64,000 nucleotides of DNA from Blastococcus fimeti (GCA_900102115.1 FNAW01000006.1:1-64000); one strand, 5' to 3'; numbered from the stretch's first letter, positions 34,527 to 43,531 are shown. Made by a program: numbers and translations. The notes: a model not told the origin generated them from the letters alone.

Positions 34527-35584
34527 GCATCGCGGACACCCCGGAGGCCCTGACGCCGGAGTGGCTGACCGCCGCCCTGACCTCGTCGGGCTCCCTCACC
34601 CGGGGGCGCGTGGTCGACGCGGAGGTGCGGCCGCTCGGCACGGGCCAGATGTGCGACAGCGTGCGCATCCGCCTGACCTACGACGAGCCGGAGGCCGGGC
34701 CGCCGTCCCTGGTGGCCAAGCTGCCCGCGGCCGACGAGGGCAGCCGGGCCACCGCGATCGCGTTCCGCTCGTACGAGAAGGAGGTCCGCTTCTACCAGGA
34801 GCTGGCGCAGCGGCTGCCGGTCCGGACGCCGCGCGTGCACCACGCGGACATCGACGTGCCGACGGCGTCCTTCGTGCTGCTGCTCGAGGACCTCGCGCCC
34901 GCGCAGCCGGGCGACCAGCTGCTCGGCTGCGGCACCGAGGTCGCCGCCGCGGCCGTGGCCGAGCTGGTCAGGCTGCACGCACCCCTGTGGGGCGACCCGT
35001 CCCTGGCGCAGCTCGACTGGCTGCACGGCGACCCCGACGGGCGGGGCGCGCTGCTCAAGGAGGTCCTGCCGCTGCTCTGGTCGGGCTTCCAGGAGCGGTA
35101 CGCCGCCTCGCTCCAGCCGCACGTGAAGCAGGCCGGCGACATCTATTTCGGCCGGCTGGACGCCCGGCCGACCGGCTCGACGCCGCAGACCGTCACGCAC
35201 GTCGACTTCCGGCTGGACAACCTGCTCCTCGGCCCGGACGGCACGGTCACCGTCGTCGACTGGCAGACCTGCGGGACCGGGGTCGGGCCCAGCGACCTCG
35301 CCTACTTCCTCGGTGCCGGGCTGGCTCCCGAGGTCCGGCGGGAGGCCGAGGACGAGCTCGTCCGCGGCTACCACGACGGCCTGGTGGCATCCGGTGTGAC
35401 CGGCTACGACCGGGACGACTGCTGGCTGGACTACCGGCGCGGCACCTGGGCCGGCCTCTCGATGGCGGTGCTGGCGTCCATGAGCGTGAAGCGCACCGAC
35501 CGCGGCGACGAGATGTTCCTGGCCATGGCCGACCGGCATGCCCGGCACGCGCTCGACCTCGACGCCGCCGACGTCCTGTCCTGA
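34520..35584 (+). CDS. Aminoglycoside phosphotransferase/EcKinase-like kinase
   Basis: A 354-residue protein-kinase-like fold enzyme: Lys in SLVAKLP (near residue 70) for ATP, an acidic E in SYEKEVRFYQEL, the Brenner loop HVDFRLDN with catalytic Asp229, and VVDWQ for the metal. This group phosphorylates hydroxyl groups of small molecules, including antibiotics, choline-like amines and sterol-like compounds. It overlaps the CrtC/AttH-like gene by 7 nt and precedes an aldehyde dehydrogenase by 37 nt, so a catabolic or modifying role towards a hydroxylated lipid or terpenoid is plausible inference. Confidence 0.75.
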   Translation: MLSIADTPEALTPEWLTAALTSSGSLTRGRVVDAEVRPLGTGQMCDSVRIRLTYDEPEAGPPSLVAKLPAADEGSRATAIAFRSYEKEVRFYQELAQRLPVRTPRVHHADIDVPTASFVLLLEDLAPAQPGDQLLGCGTEVAAAAVAELVRLHAPLWGDPSLAQLDWLHGDPDGRGALLKEVLPLLWSGFQERYAASLQPHVKQAGDIYFGRLDARPTGSTPQTVTHVDFRLDNLLLGPDGTVTVVDWQTCGTGVGPSDLAYFLGAGLAPEVRREAEDELVRGYHDGLVASGVTGYDRDDCWLDYRRGTWAGLSMAVLASMSVKRTDRGDEMFLAMADRHARHALDLDAADVLS

Positions 35585-35621
35585 TCCCCTCCCCCATCCC
35601 CGCTCCCGAGGAGAACCCCAC

Positions 35622-37028
35622 GTGACCGAGCACCTGATGACCATCAACGGGGAGTCCCAGTCCTCCCCCGACTCCTTCGCCGTGATCAACCCGTCGACCG
35701 GTGAGCCGTTCGCGCGCGCACCGGAGGCCACCGCCGCGCAGCTGGACGACGCCATGGCCGGCGCCGCTCAGGCGTTCCGCTCCTGGAAGCGCGACGACGA
35801 CGCCCGCCGCGACGCCCTCCGGCTGGCCGCGAAGGCGATCAACGAGGCCGTGCCGCAGATCGCCACCCTGCTCACCCAGGAGCAGGGCAAGCCGCTGAAC
35901 GAGGCGATGTTCGAGGTGATGGGCGTCGGCATGTGGCTGCAGTACTACGCCGACCTCGAGGTGGAGCGCGAGATCCTCCAGGACGACGACGCCGCCTTCG
36001 TCGAGGTCGTGCGCCGGCCGATCGGCGTCGTGGCCGCGATCGCGCCGTGGAACTTCCCGCTGCTGCTCGCGTCCTGGAAGGTCGCCCCGGCGCTGCGCGC
36101 CGGCAACACCGTCGTCCTCAAGCCCTCCCCCTACACGCCGCTGTCGTCGCTGGCGATGGTCGAGGTGCTCAACCAGGCGCTGCCGCCGGGCGTGCTCAAC
36201 ATCGTCACCGGCGGGGACGCCCTGGGTGCGGCGATGACCGCGCACCCCACGCCGCGCAAGGTCAGCTTCACCGGCTCGATCAGCGCCGGCAAGAAGGTCG
36301 CGATGGCGTCGGCGGCGGACCTGAAGCGGGTGACCCTCGAGCTCGGTGGCAACGACCCGGCGATCGTGCTCGACGACGCCGACCCGGCCGTCGTCGGCAA
36401 GCAGTTGTTCGACGCGGCGTTCACCAACAACGGGCAGACCTGCGTCGCGGTCAAGCGCGTCTACGTGCCCGAGAGCCTGCACGACGCCGTGGTCGAGGCC
36501 CTCGTCGCGGAGGCGAACAGCGTCGTCGTGGGCGACGGCATGGACGAGGCGACGAAGCTCGGCCCCATCCAGAACCGGCCCCAGTTCGACCGGGTCACCC
36601 GCCTGGTCGACGGCGCGCTCTCCTCCGGCGCCCGGGCCGCGGCCGGCGGTGCGGCCCTCGACCGGCCGGGCTACTTCTTCGCCCCGACCATCCTCACCGA
36701 CGCCGCGGACGGCACCGAGATCGTCGACGAGGAGCAGTTCGGCCCGGCGCTCCCCGTCATCGCCTACCGCGACCTGGACGACGCCATCGAGCGCGCCAAC
36801 GCCACCACGTTCGGCCTCGGCGCCTCGGTGTGGGCCACCGACACCGAGCGGGGCGAGGCCGTCGCCCGGCAGCTCGACGCCGGCTCCGCGTGGGTGAACA
36901 CCCACGCCGCGCTGGCCCCGAACCTGCCGTTCGGCGGGCTGAAGTGGAGCGGCGTCGGGGTGGAGAACGGGCCGTGGGGCTACAAGGGCTTCACGGACAT
37001 GCAGCTGCTCAACCGCCGCAAGAAGTAG
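35622..37028 (+). CDS. NAD(P)-dependent aldehyde dehydrogenase
   Basis: A 468-residue class-I-type aldehyde dehydrogenase: APWNFPLLL coenzyme motif near residue 138, general base Glu240 in LELGGNDP, nucleophile Cys274 in NNGQTCVA, and a C-terminal PFGGLKWSGVGVENG. It oxidises an aldehyde to the acid. The GTG at 35622 has a GAGGAGA ribosome site. It is the third gene of a TetR-adjacent cassette and ends at a shared terminator. Confidence 0.9.
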   Translation: MTEHLMTINGESQSSPDSFAVINPSTGEPFARAPEATAAQLDDAMAGAAQAFRSWKRDDDARRDALRLAAKAINEAVPQIATLLTQEQGKPLNEAMFEVMGVGMWLQYYADLEVEREILQDDDAAFVEVVRRPIGVVAAIAPWNFPLLLASWKVAPALRAGNTVVLKPSPYTPLSSLAMVEVLNQALPPGVLNIVTGGDALGAAMTAHPTPRKVSFTGSISAGKKVAMASAADLKRVTLELGGNDPAIVLDDADPAVVGKQLFDAAFTNNGQTCVAVKRVYVPESLHDAVVEALVAEANSVVVGDGMDEATKLGPIQNRPQFDRVTRLVDGALSSGARAAAGGAALDRPGYFFAPTILTDAADGTEIVDEEQFGPALPVIAYRDLDDAIERANATTFGLGASVWATDTERGEAVARQLDAGSAWVNTHAALAPNLPFGGLKWSGVGVENGPWGYKGFTDMQLLNRRKK

Positions 37029-37036
37029 CCGCAGCC

Positions 37037-37071
37037 GCACTCCCCGGCCGGTTCACGCGGCCGGGGAGTGC
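37037..37071. terminator. Bidirectional terminator
   Basis: A perfect 14-bp stem (37037-37050 with 37058-37071) and 7-nt loop lie between the convergent aldehyde dehydrogenase and MFS genes. The MFS stop codon lies within the loop and the right arm is inside its last codons. Confidence 0.8.
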
Positions 37072-38426
37072 CGGTCGCGGATCAGCAGGGCGAACGGAAC
37101 GGCGATGAAGGCGCACATCGCGGTCAGCAGGTAGACGACGGCGAACGGCCCCGCGGTCGTGGCGTCGCCCGCCAGCGCGGTGAACAGGCCGATGCCGACG
37201 ACGGCGCCGATCTGGTTCGACGTCTGCTGCAGCGACGTCGCCAGCCCGAAGTCCTGCTCGTCGACGGCGTGCCCCATGGCGGAGACCAGCCCCGGCTGCG
37301 CGTGCCCGAAGGCCCAGCCGGACAGGGGCAGCGCGATCGCGATGGCGACCACCGAGGTGGTGAGCGCACCGACCGTCATCGACGCCATCACCAGGCCCAG
37401 CGCGGCGGCGGCGACCACCACCATCCGGCGCTCGCCGAAGCGCTGACCCCAGCGCGAGGCCGTCGGCGCCGCGCCCACGATGAAGACCGCCCGCGGCACG
37501 CTGAGCAGCGAGGTCAGGCCGGCCGACAGGCCCATCACCGACTGCATGAGCAGCGGGGTGAGCACGAAGTTGCCCATCCAGCCGGCTCCGAGGAAGAAGC
37601 TGGCGGCGGTCACGACCCGGGTGTTGCGGGACGACAGCACCCGGAGCGGCAGCAGCGGGTGGGTCGCCCGGCGCTCGATGCGCACCAGCGCCCACACGGC
37701 GAACGGCACGACGGCGAGGCAGCCGATCGGCACCGGCGACAGCCCCCACACCCCCAGCCGGTTGACCCCGAAGGTCAGCGCCAGGGTGGCCAGCGCCAGC
37801 GCGAGTGCGCCGGGGAGGTCCAGCGGCACCCGGGCCTGACCGCGCGGATCGGCCGGGAGCACCGGCACGGCCGCCACCAGCGCCGCGACGCAGACGACGG
37901 CCTGGACGGCGAAGATGATCCGCCAGCCGACCAGGTCCACGAGCGGGCCGCCGATGACGACGCCCACGACGGCCGCGCCGGCCAGCACGGCCGAGGCGAG
38001 GGACGAGACGCGCACCCGCTGCTGGGGCGGGTGCGCGCGGAAGAGCATGGCGAACGAGCTGGGGATCGTCGCGGCCGAGCCGAGCTGGGAGATGGTGCGC
38101 GCGGTGATCAGGCTGCCGGCGTTCCAGGCCAGTGCCGTCCCGATCGCGAACAGCGCGGCCACGACCATGCCGGTGAGGAACAGCTTCCGGTGCCCGCGCA
38201 GGTCGCCGAGACGGCCCAGCACCGGCGTGCTGACGGCCGCGGCCAGGAGTGGCGCCGTCGTGACCCAGAGGACCGTCGAGGGCGTCGAGTCCAGGTCCAG
38301 CGCGATCGGCTGGACGGCGATGGTGAGGATCGTCGCCGGGAAGGTGGTGGCGAACATACCGGCCAGGCAGGCCACCAGGATCCACCGTCGGCGCTCAGGG
38401 CGCGGGACGTCGGCCGGTTCGGTCAC
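37053..38426 (-). CDS. MFS transporter, DHA1/DHA2-like
   Basis: A 457-residue major facilitator protein with 12 to 14 helices: TM1 ends in FATTFPATILTIAVQP, motif A reads GRLGDLRGHRKLF and motif C GVVIGGPLVDLVGWR. This places it among proton-driven drug or metabolite exporters. I choose the GTG at 38426, near a GGGGAG ribosome site, over a longer Arg-rich frame. It converges with the aldehyde dehydrogenase and may export a product of that cassette, though they share no promoter. Confidence 0.8.
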   Translation of the reverse strand: MTEPADVPRPERRRWILVACLAGMFATTFPATILTIAVQPIALDLDSTPSTVLWVTTAPLLAAAVSTPVLGRLGDLRGHRKLFLTGMVVAALFAIGTALAWNAGSLITARTISQLGSAATIPSSFAMLFRAHPPQQRVRVSSLASAVLAGAAVVGVVIGGPLVDLVGWRIIFAVQAVVCVAALVAAVPVLPADPRGQARVPLDLPGALALALATLALTFGVNRLGVWGLSPVPIGCLAVVPFAVWALVRIERRATHPLLPLRVLSSRNTRVVTAASFFLGAGWMGNFVLTPLLMQSVMGLSAGLTSLLSVPRAVFIVGAAPTASRWGQRFGERRMVVVAAAALGLVMASMTVGALTTSVVAIAIALPLSGWAFGHAQPGLVSAMGHAVDEQDFGLATSLQQTSNQIGAVVGIGLFTALAGDATTAGPFAVVYLLTAMCAFIAVPFALLIRDRHSPAA

Positions 38427-38550
38427 CCGGCGGCTCCCCGGTCGCGGGCGGTCACGCCGTCGTCCTCGGGCCCCCGGTGCACACCTCGGAGACTCGCACG
38501 ACGCCACGACGGCCCTGCCGCCGGGCCACGGCGCGTCGCTGGCCGGGGCC

Positions 38551-39888
38551 TCAGGCGGTCAGCACCGCCCAGCCCTGCGGCGGCAGCTGGACGCGCCCGC
38601 CGACCAGCCGTCCGGTCCCGCACGCGACGGTGGCCGCGTCGGCCGCCGGCAGGTCGGCGGGCGCCGCCGCGAGGTTGAGGGCGACCACCACTGCTGCTCC
38701 GGCGGTACCGGACCGGAGGACGACCTGCTCGTTGGCGAGGTGCACGACGTCGGTGTGCGCCCGGGTCAGCCAGGGATGGCGTCGGCGCAGGGCGACGAGC
38801 TCCCGGTGCACGCCGAGGAGGTCGCGGGCGGTCGCGTCCAGCTCCTCGGGCGCGGGAGGTCGCGGGGGGAACTCCGGCCGCACGGCGTCGTCCCCGCCCA
38901 GGCGCTGCTCCTTGACGCCCGTCCAGCCGTACTCGTCGCCGGCGTAGAGGCTCGGCACCCCGGCCACGGTGAACAGCACCGCCAGCGCGTGGGGCACCAG
39001 CGCCGGCCCCACCGCCGAGGCGATGCGCGTGACGTCGTGGTTGCCGACGAAGGTGGACGGCACGAACGTCCGCAGCAGGCCGTTGTGCCGCTCCAGCGCG
39101 TGGGCCAGCTCGAAGAAGTTCCGCTCCGCGAGGCCGTGCCAGACCGCCTGCCACAGCTCGTACTGCGTCAGCGAGTCCATCGTCGACGCCGCGACGATCG
39201 ACGCTGCGTCGCCGTGGATCACCTCGCCGGTGAACCACGCGTCGGGATGGGTGCGGCGCACCTCCGGCAGCACGCGGGCCCAGAACTCCGGCGGCACCGC
39301 GTACGCGGCGTCCAGCCGCCATCCGTCGACGCCGCGGTCGAGCCAGTGCCGCAGAACCCCGACCACCAGGTCCGCCACCGCCGGTGAGGAGTGGTCGAGC
39401 GCGACGAGCTGGTCGTGGCCCTCGAAGACGTCGGCCCGGACCGGGCCGCCCGGGCGCCAGCCGGTCCAGTCGATGCGGAACAGCCCCGCCGTCGCCGCCT
39501 CGGGGCCCTCGGCCTCCACCTGCGCGAAGGCCGGGTGCCCCCGGCCGACGTGGTTGAAGACGCCGTCCAGGCAGATCCGGATCCCCCGCTCGCGGCAGGC
39601 GTCGATGAGCCGCTGGAGGTCGTCGTCGCCCCCGAGCCGCGGATCCACGCGGAGGTGGTCGACGGTGTCGTAGCCGTGGGTCTGGGAAGCGAAGACCGGC
39701 CCCAGCGCCAGTCCGTTGAGCCCCAGCTCGACGACGTGGTCCAGCCAGGCCTGCAGCCGGTCCAGCCGGTGCACCGGAGGCTCGGCGGCTCCCCCGCCGG
39801 ACGACTCCGGCCGGATCGGGGCGCCGGTGAACCCCAGCGGGTACACGTGCCACCAGAGGACGGTGTCGGGCCAGGCCACGCCGGTCAC
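38551..39888 (-). CDS. GH13 alpha-amylase-family glycosidase
   Basis: A 445-residue glycoside hydrolase with an N-terminal (beta/alpha)8 barrel. The GH13 motifs are present: DGVFNH (region I), DGWRLDAAY with nucleophile Asp193, TGEV with acid/base Glu222, and FVGNHD with Asp285. A short C-terminal beta domain follows. No signal peptide is seen, so it probably works on intracellular oligosaccharides. It is shorter than typical secreted amylases. Its GTG overlaps the stop of the upstream flavin oxidoreductase gene (GTGA), so the two are translationally coupled. Confidence 0.85.
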   Translation of the reverse strand: MTGVAWPDTVLWWHVYPLGFTGAPIRPESSGGGAAEPPVHRLDRLQAWLDHVVELGLNGLALGPVFASQTHGYDTVDHLRVDPRLGGDDDLQRLIDACRERGIRICLDGVFNHVGRGHPAFAQVEAEGPEAATAGLFRIDWTGWRPGGPVRADVFEGHDQLVALDHSSPAVADLVVGVLRHWLDRGVDGWRLDAAYAVPPEFWARVLPEVRRTHPDAWFTGEVIHGDAASIVAASTMDSLTQYELWQAVWHGLAERNFFELAHALERHNGLLRTFVPSTFVGNHDVTRIASAVGPALVPHALAVLFTVAGVPSLYAGDEYGWTGVKEQRLGGDDAVRPEFPPRPPAPEELDATARDLLGVHRELVALRRRHPWLTRAHTDVVHLANEQVVLRSGTAGAAVVVALNLAAAPADLPAADAATVACGTGRLVGGRVQLPPQGWAVLTA

Positions 39889-40964
39889 GACGCGTCTGCG
39901 ACGAAGCCCCGCCAGTTGCGCATGTACTCGACGAACACCGGCGAGAGGCCCTCGGCGGTGAGGTGGTCGGGGCTGACCGGGGTCTGCACCGGCTCGAAGG
40001 CGCCGTCGCGGCGGACGTTCTCCGGGAAGTCGTGGTGCAGGATCGACGCCCGTCCGACCATCACGAAGTCCGCGCCCCGCTCGAGGGTCTCGGCCGCCTG
40101 ACGTCCGGTGCGCACCTTGCCCGCGACGCCGAGCCGGGTGGTGCCGCGGTCGAGGTCGGTGAACCAGTCCATGAGGGGCCGGGCCTGGAACTCCTCCTCG
40201 ACGGGCTGCTTGGCGACGTCCCACAGCGAGAGGTCCAGGTAGTCGACGGCGTCGGAGAGCAGCAGGTCCGCCGCGACCTCCCGCACCTCCCCCAGCCGCA
40301 GGCCGAACCGCTCCGGGGAGATCCGGACGCCGAGCTGGAAGTCAGCGCCGCAGCGCTCCCGCACGGCGGCGACGACCTCGAACAGCAGGCGGGCGCGGTT
40401 CTCCAGCGAGCCGCCGTAGCCGTCGGTGCGCTGGTTCACCTCCGGGGAGAGGAACTGGGCCAGCACGTAGCCGTGCGCGCCGTGCACCTCGATGCCGTCG
40501 AAACCCGCGCGCTGGGCACGGAGGGCGCCGGTCGCGAAGTCCTCGACCAGCTGGGCGATCTCGTCGGCGGTCATGGCCCGGGCGCCGGTCCCGTCGTCGT
40601 CCGAGGGCCCGACCGGCTGGCAGACCAGCTCGCGGGGCGACCGATTGCCGGCGTGGTGCAGCTGCAGCGAGGCCAGCGACCCATGGCCCTTCAGGGCGGC
40701 GGCGAGCCGGGTGAGGCCGGGCAGGTGGTCGTCGGAGAAGACGCCGAGCTGACCGGGGAACCCCTGCCCGCCGGCCTGCACGTGCGCGGCGGCGGTCATG
40801 GTCAGGCCGTGCCCGCCACGGGCCCGCAGCGCCAGCCAGTTCAGCTCCTCGTCGGACAGCCGGCCGTCGGGGTGGCTCTGGGTGTTGGTCAGCGGGGCGA
40901 GCCACACGCGGTTCGGTGCGGCGGGGCCGTGGGCCAGCGTCAGGGGCGCGAAGAGGTCGGACAC
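39885..40964 (-). CDS. Old-yellow-enzyme-like NADH:flavin oxidoreductase
   Basis: A 359-residue FMN TIM-barrel enzyme: NRVWLAPLTNTQS at the N-terminus, LQLHHAGN for FMN binding, the active-site pair within HGAHGYVLAQFLSPEVNQRTDGYGGSL (written here only to name its region, about residues 160-186), and a VMVGRASI C-terminal strand. It reduces activated double bonds of enones or nitro compounds. The GTG at 40964 has no ribosome site; TACCGT ends 7 nt upstream, so it is probably leaderless. It is coupled to the GH13 gene. Confidence 0.85.
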   Translation of the reverse strand: MSDLFAPLTLAHGPAAPNRVWLAPLTNTQSHPDGRLSDEELNWLALRARGGHGLTMTAAAHVQAGGQGFPGQLGVFSDDHLPGLTRLAAALKGHGSLASLQLHHAGNRSPRELVCQPVGPSDDDGTGARAMTADEIAQLVEDFATGALRAQRAGFDGIEVHGAHGYVLAQFLSPEVNQRTDGYGGSLENRARLLFEVVAAVRERCGADFQLGVRISPERFGLRLGEVREVAADLLLSDAVDYLDLSLWDVAKQPVEEEFQARPLMDWFTDLDRGTTRLGVAGKVRTGRQAAETLERGADFVMVGRASILHHDFPENVRRDGAFEPVQTPVSPDHLTAEGLSPVFVEYMRNWRGFVADAS

Positions 40965-40971
40965 GCGCCCG

Positions 40972-40977
40972 ACGGTA
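40972..40977 (-). promoter_or_regulatory. Leaderless -10 box of the OYE gene
   Basis: TACCGT on the minus strand, 7 nt before the GTG at 40964, with no ribosome site. Confidence 0.55.
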
Positions 40978-41038
40978 CGGGCGCCGTCCCGGCCGGCCCG
41001 GTGCGGCCCGGGCCGCGACGCCGTCGGACCGGCTCCGC

Positions 41039-41353
41039 TCAGCCGGTCGCGGCGGTGATGGTCGTGCGGGACCGGTACTCCAGGTCGCCGTAGGCCTCGC
41101 TGTGCCGCTGCATCAGGGCGGCGACGAAGGGGCACAGCGGCAGCACCTTCAGCTCCTGCCGCCGTACGTCGTCCAGCGCCTGGCGTACCAGCTCCGACGA
41201 GACGCCCCGGCCCTCGTGCCCCGGGAGGACCTCGGTGTGGGTGAAGACGACCAGCTCGGGTGTCCGGATGTACTCCGCGATCGCCGCCAGCTCCCCCTCG
41301 ACACGCCCCTCGTAGCGGTGCTGCTCGGTTGCGTCGGTCATCGACACCTGCAC
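41039..41353 (-). CDS. Small GNAT-fold N-acetyltransferase-like protein
   Basis: A 104-residue protein of the short GCN5-like group (YidJ/PF14542 type): strands HRYEGRVEGELAAIAEY and ELVVFTHTEV, then the acetyl-CoA pyrophosphate loop PGHEGRGVSSELV and LKVLPLCPFVAALM. These minimal acetyltransferases lack much of the substrate-binding region and are functionally unclear. The GTG at 41353 has an AGGAGAGGG ribosome site. A perfect 14-bp palindrome lies just upstream. Confidence 0.8.
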   Translation of the reverse strand: MQVSMTDATEQHRYEGRVEGELAAIAEYIRTPELVVFTHTEVLPGHEGRGVSSELVRQALDDVRRQELKVLPLCPFVAALMQRHSEAYGDLEYRSRTTITAATG

Positions 41354-41379
41354 GGGAAACCCTCTCCTGGCTGCTCGGA

Positions 41380-41393
41380 ACTGCTCGAGCAGT
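41380..41393. promoter_or_regulatory. Perfect 14-bp palindrome upstream of the GNAT gene
   Basis: ACTGCTCGAGCAGT is fully self-complementary and lies 26-40 nt upstream of the GTG at 41353. A half-site copy (CTGCTCG) lies 10 bp away at 41371. It looks like an operator for a dimeric regulator; the regulator is unknown. Confidence 0.4.
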
Positions 41394-41508
41394 AGACACG
41401 GCCGGGCGGTCCGTTGGCCAGTCCGTCAGGTGCCGGGCGGGACGAGATCGTCGAGCGGTCCCGGCCGGCCGGGAACGACGGGAGGGCAGCCGGTGCGGTG
41501 ACGGAGCC

Positions 41509-42132
41509 TCACGTCCGGGCCCCTCCCGGGTGGGCGGCGTGGTGCCGGCCGGTCACGCGGTCGGGGTAGGAGCCGCTGAACGAGACGAGCCCCCAGATGA
41601 CCGCGATCGGCACCACCCAGTTCAAGGCCAGGTCGACGAGGTGCGCCGAGGAGCGCCCGGTCGGGTGCTCGTCCAGCAGGGTCACCAGCACGCCGGCCGT
41701 GCCGATCACGACCAGCCCGGCACCCCAGGCGGCGCTGATCACCCGGTTGATCGACCGGAAGGTCGGCGAGGACCACACCTCGCGGGGCGTGGACTGCCGG
41801 GCGTACTCCTCGGTGAACGGCCGGACCGACGCGGTCACCAGGACGTAGCCGCCGAGCAGGACGCCGACCAGCGGCCGGCCCCACGTGTACAGCCAGTCGT
41901 CCACGTCGGCTCCTCCGGTGAAGCCGACGACGGCGACGGCGCCGAAGAGGACCAGGGAGACGACGTCCAGCGTCACCGGCCCGTGCCGGCGCGCCGCGAG
42001 GGCGAGCGCGAGGAGGGTCATCCCGACGGCGAGCAGGGCGCTCCAGGCGACGGCGTCGGCCGCCATCCGGGAGGCCACGAACGAGAACGCGATCCAGGGC
42101 AGGAAACCGAGGACGAAGGAGAGCCGGTTCAT
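41509..42132 (-). CDS. Membrane protein in the SARP regulon
   Basis: A 207-residue integral membrane protein with about six hydrophobic helices and a short basic C-terminal tail. A polar YTWG-containing loop sits in the middle. I do not recognise a family. Its ATG has no ribosome site. Instead CAGGGT ends 7 nt upstream and is preceded at the standard 11-bp distance by the GTTGGA direct repeat, so it appears leaderless and SARP-controlled. It lies downstream of the lipase gene on the same strand but has its own promoter. Confidence 0.65.
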   Translation of the reverse strand: MNRLSFVLGFLPWIAFSFVASRMAADAVAWSALLAVGMTLLALALAARRHGPVTLDVVSLVLFGAVAVVGFTGGADVDDWLYTWGRPLVGVLLGGYVLVTASVRPFTEEYARQSTPREVWSSPTFRSINRVISAAWGAGLVVIGTAGVLVTLLDEHPTGRSSAHLVDLALNWVVPIAVIWGLVSFSGSYPDRVTGRHHAAHPGGART

Positions 42133-42139
42133 GGCCGGG

Positions 42140-42173
42140 ACCCTGGCGCCGGGTCCTCCAACGCCCGTCCAAC
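42140..42173 (-). promoter_or_regulatory. SARP box and -10 of the 41509-42132 gene
   Basis: On the minus strand, GTTGGA at 42173-42168 and GTTGGA at 42162-42157 (11-bp period) are followed after 11 bp by CAGGGT (42145-42140). The ATG at 42132 follows 7 nt later. Confidence 0.7.
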
Positions 42174-42200
42174 GAGCGCCGGGACGGCCCCTCGGCGGGC

Positions 42201-43454
42201 TCAGACGCCGTGCTGGTCGAGCCAGCGGGCGAGGGCCGGCTGCGCGAGGTAGGCGATCGTGGCGTGGGTGGCGTGCGGCACCACCTCGAGGTGGACGTCG
42301 TCCCCCTGCCTGCGGGCGGACTGCGCGAACGCGTCGGTGTCCGCAGGCAGCACGAGCTCGTCGTCGGCGCCCTGCGCGAGGAACACCGGCGCCGCGATGG
42401 CGCGGGAACCGGCCGAGTTCTGGGTCAGCAGGGACGCCCACGGCTCGGTCGTCGTGGGGTCCACGGCGAAGAAGTGGCCGACCAGCGGCCGGCCGATGCG
42501 GTGCAGCTCGCCGAGGTGGGACAGCAGGCACAGCCGGTTCATCTCGGGCAGCGCGGCCACCGCCTCGGGCGTGAGCACCCCGTCGAGCCGGGCACCCGGG
42601 ACGGTGGGCCCGTAGGCGTCGGCGAAGGCCGGGAAGGCGTAGGAGCCGATGGTGACCCCGGAGATGTCGTCCAGGTGCGAGCGCACGAGCGCGGTCAGGT
42701 CCGCGGCGGGGGCGGCCGCGGCGACCGCCACGACGTCCAGCTGAGGGGCGTATTGCGGCTGGGTCTCGGCGGCCAGGAGCACGGCCTGCCCGCCCTGCGA
42801 GTGGCCCCAGAGCACGACCCGGCTGCCGGCCTGCGCCCCGTCCACGTGCTGGGCCGCGCGGACGGCGTCGAGCACGGTGTGCGCCGCGGTGGCCCCGACC
42901 AGGTAGGAGTCCGGGCCCTCGGTGCCCATCCCGGCGTAGTCGGTGGCCACGACGGTGTACCCGCGGTCGAGCATCAGCCGCATGCCCTCGATGCCGAGGA
43001 AGGGGTCGAAGCCGCGGGAGGGCGCGCACGAGGCGGCCGTCCCGGTCGTCGGATGGCCCCACGCGAGGACGGTCCGGCCGCCCGACGGAGCCGGCCCACG
43101 CGGCGTGACGACCACACCGGTCACCACGACCGGCGCGCCGTTCAGATCGGTCGACCGGTACATGACCCGCCACGCGCGCGCTCCCGGAGGCGTCCCCTCG
43201 AGGGCCGCGCTCTTGACGAGCGTTCCCGGTGCGCCGTCGGCTGCGCCGTCGGGCTGGGCGTAGAAGGCGTCGAGCCCGGAGCGCTCCGCCGCGTCGCCCG
43301 CCACCCGCGGCCCCTCCAGGACGACGAGGCCGCCGACCAGCACCAGGACCACGACCGCGGCGATCCGGAGCGCCCGGCGCCACCGCCGTCCCCGTCGCCG
43401 CACCGGGCCTGCGTCGCCGGGGCTCCCCTGTCCGTCTCGCTCCGCCCTGCTCAT
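42201..43454 (-). CDS. Membrane-anchored secretory-lipase-type hydrolase
   Basis: A 417-residue alpha/beta hydrolase resembling secretory lipase (LIP, PF03583) proteins. An Arg-rich N-terminus precedes one hydrophobic helix (about residues 30-46) that serves as signal anchor, so the enzyme faces outside. The nucleophile is Ser219 in GHSQGG, with Asp near 363 in a GADDEL loop and His near 396 in the HATH segment. It may cleave lipids or esters in the envelope. The ATG at 43454 has a GGAG ribosome site, and a SARP box lies upstream. Confidence 0.8.
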   Translation of the reverse strand: MSRAERDGQGSPGDAGPVRRRGRRWRRALRIAAVVVLVLVGGLVVLEGPRVAGDAAERSGLDAFYAQPDGAADGAPGTLVKSAALEGTPPGARAWRVMYRSTDLNGAPVVVTGVVVTPRGPAPSGGRTVLAWGHPTTGTAASCAPSRGFDPFLGIEGMRLMLDRGYTVVATDYAGMGTEGPDSYLVGATAAHTVLDAVRAAQHVDGAQAGSRVVLWGHSQGGQAVLLAAETQPQYAPQLDVVAVAAAAPAADLTALVRSHLDDISGVTIGSYAFPAFADAYGPTVPGARLDGVLTPEAVAALPEMNRLCLLSHLGELHRIGRPLVGHFFAVDPTTTEPWASLLTQNSAGSRAIAAPVFLAQGADDELVLPADTDAFAQSARRQGDDVHLEVVPHATHATIAYLAQPALARWLDQHGV

Positions 43455-43497
43455 CGAGGTCGCTCCAGGTCTGCGGCTGGTCGTCGGGTCGGGGCGG

Positions 43498-43531
43498 ACC
43501 CTCCCCGCGGCGGCTCCAACGGCGCTCCAAC
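43498..43531 (-). promoter_or_regulatory. SARP box and -10 of the lipase-like gene
   Basis: Minus-strand GTTGGA copies at 43531-43526 and 43520-43515 (11-bp period), then 11 bp, then GAGGGT (43503-43498). The leader to the ATG is about 37 nt. Confidence 0.75.
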
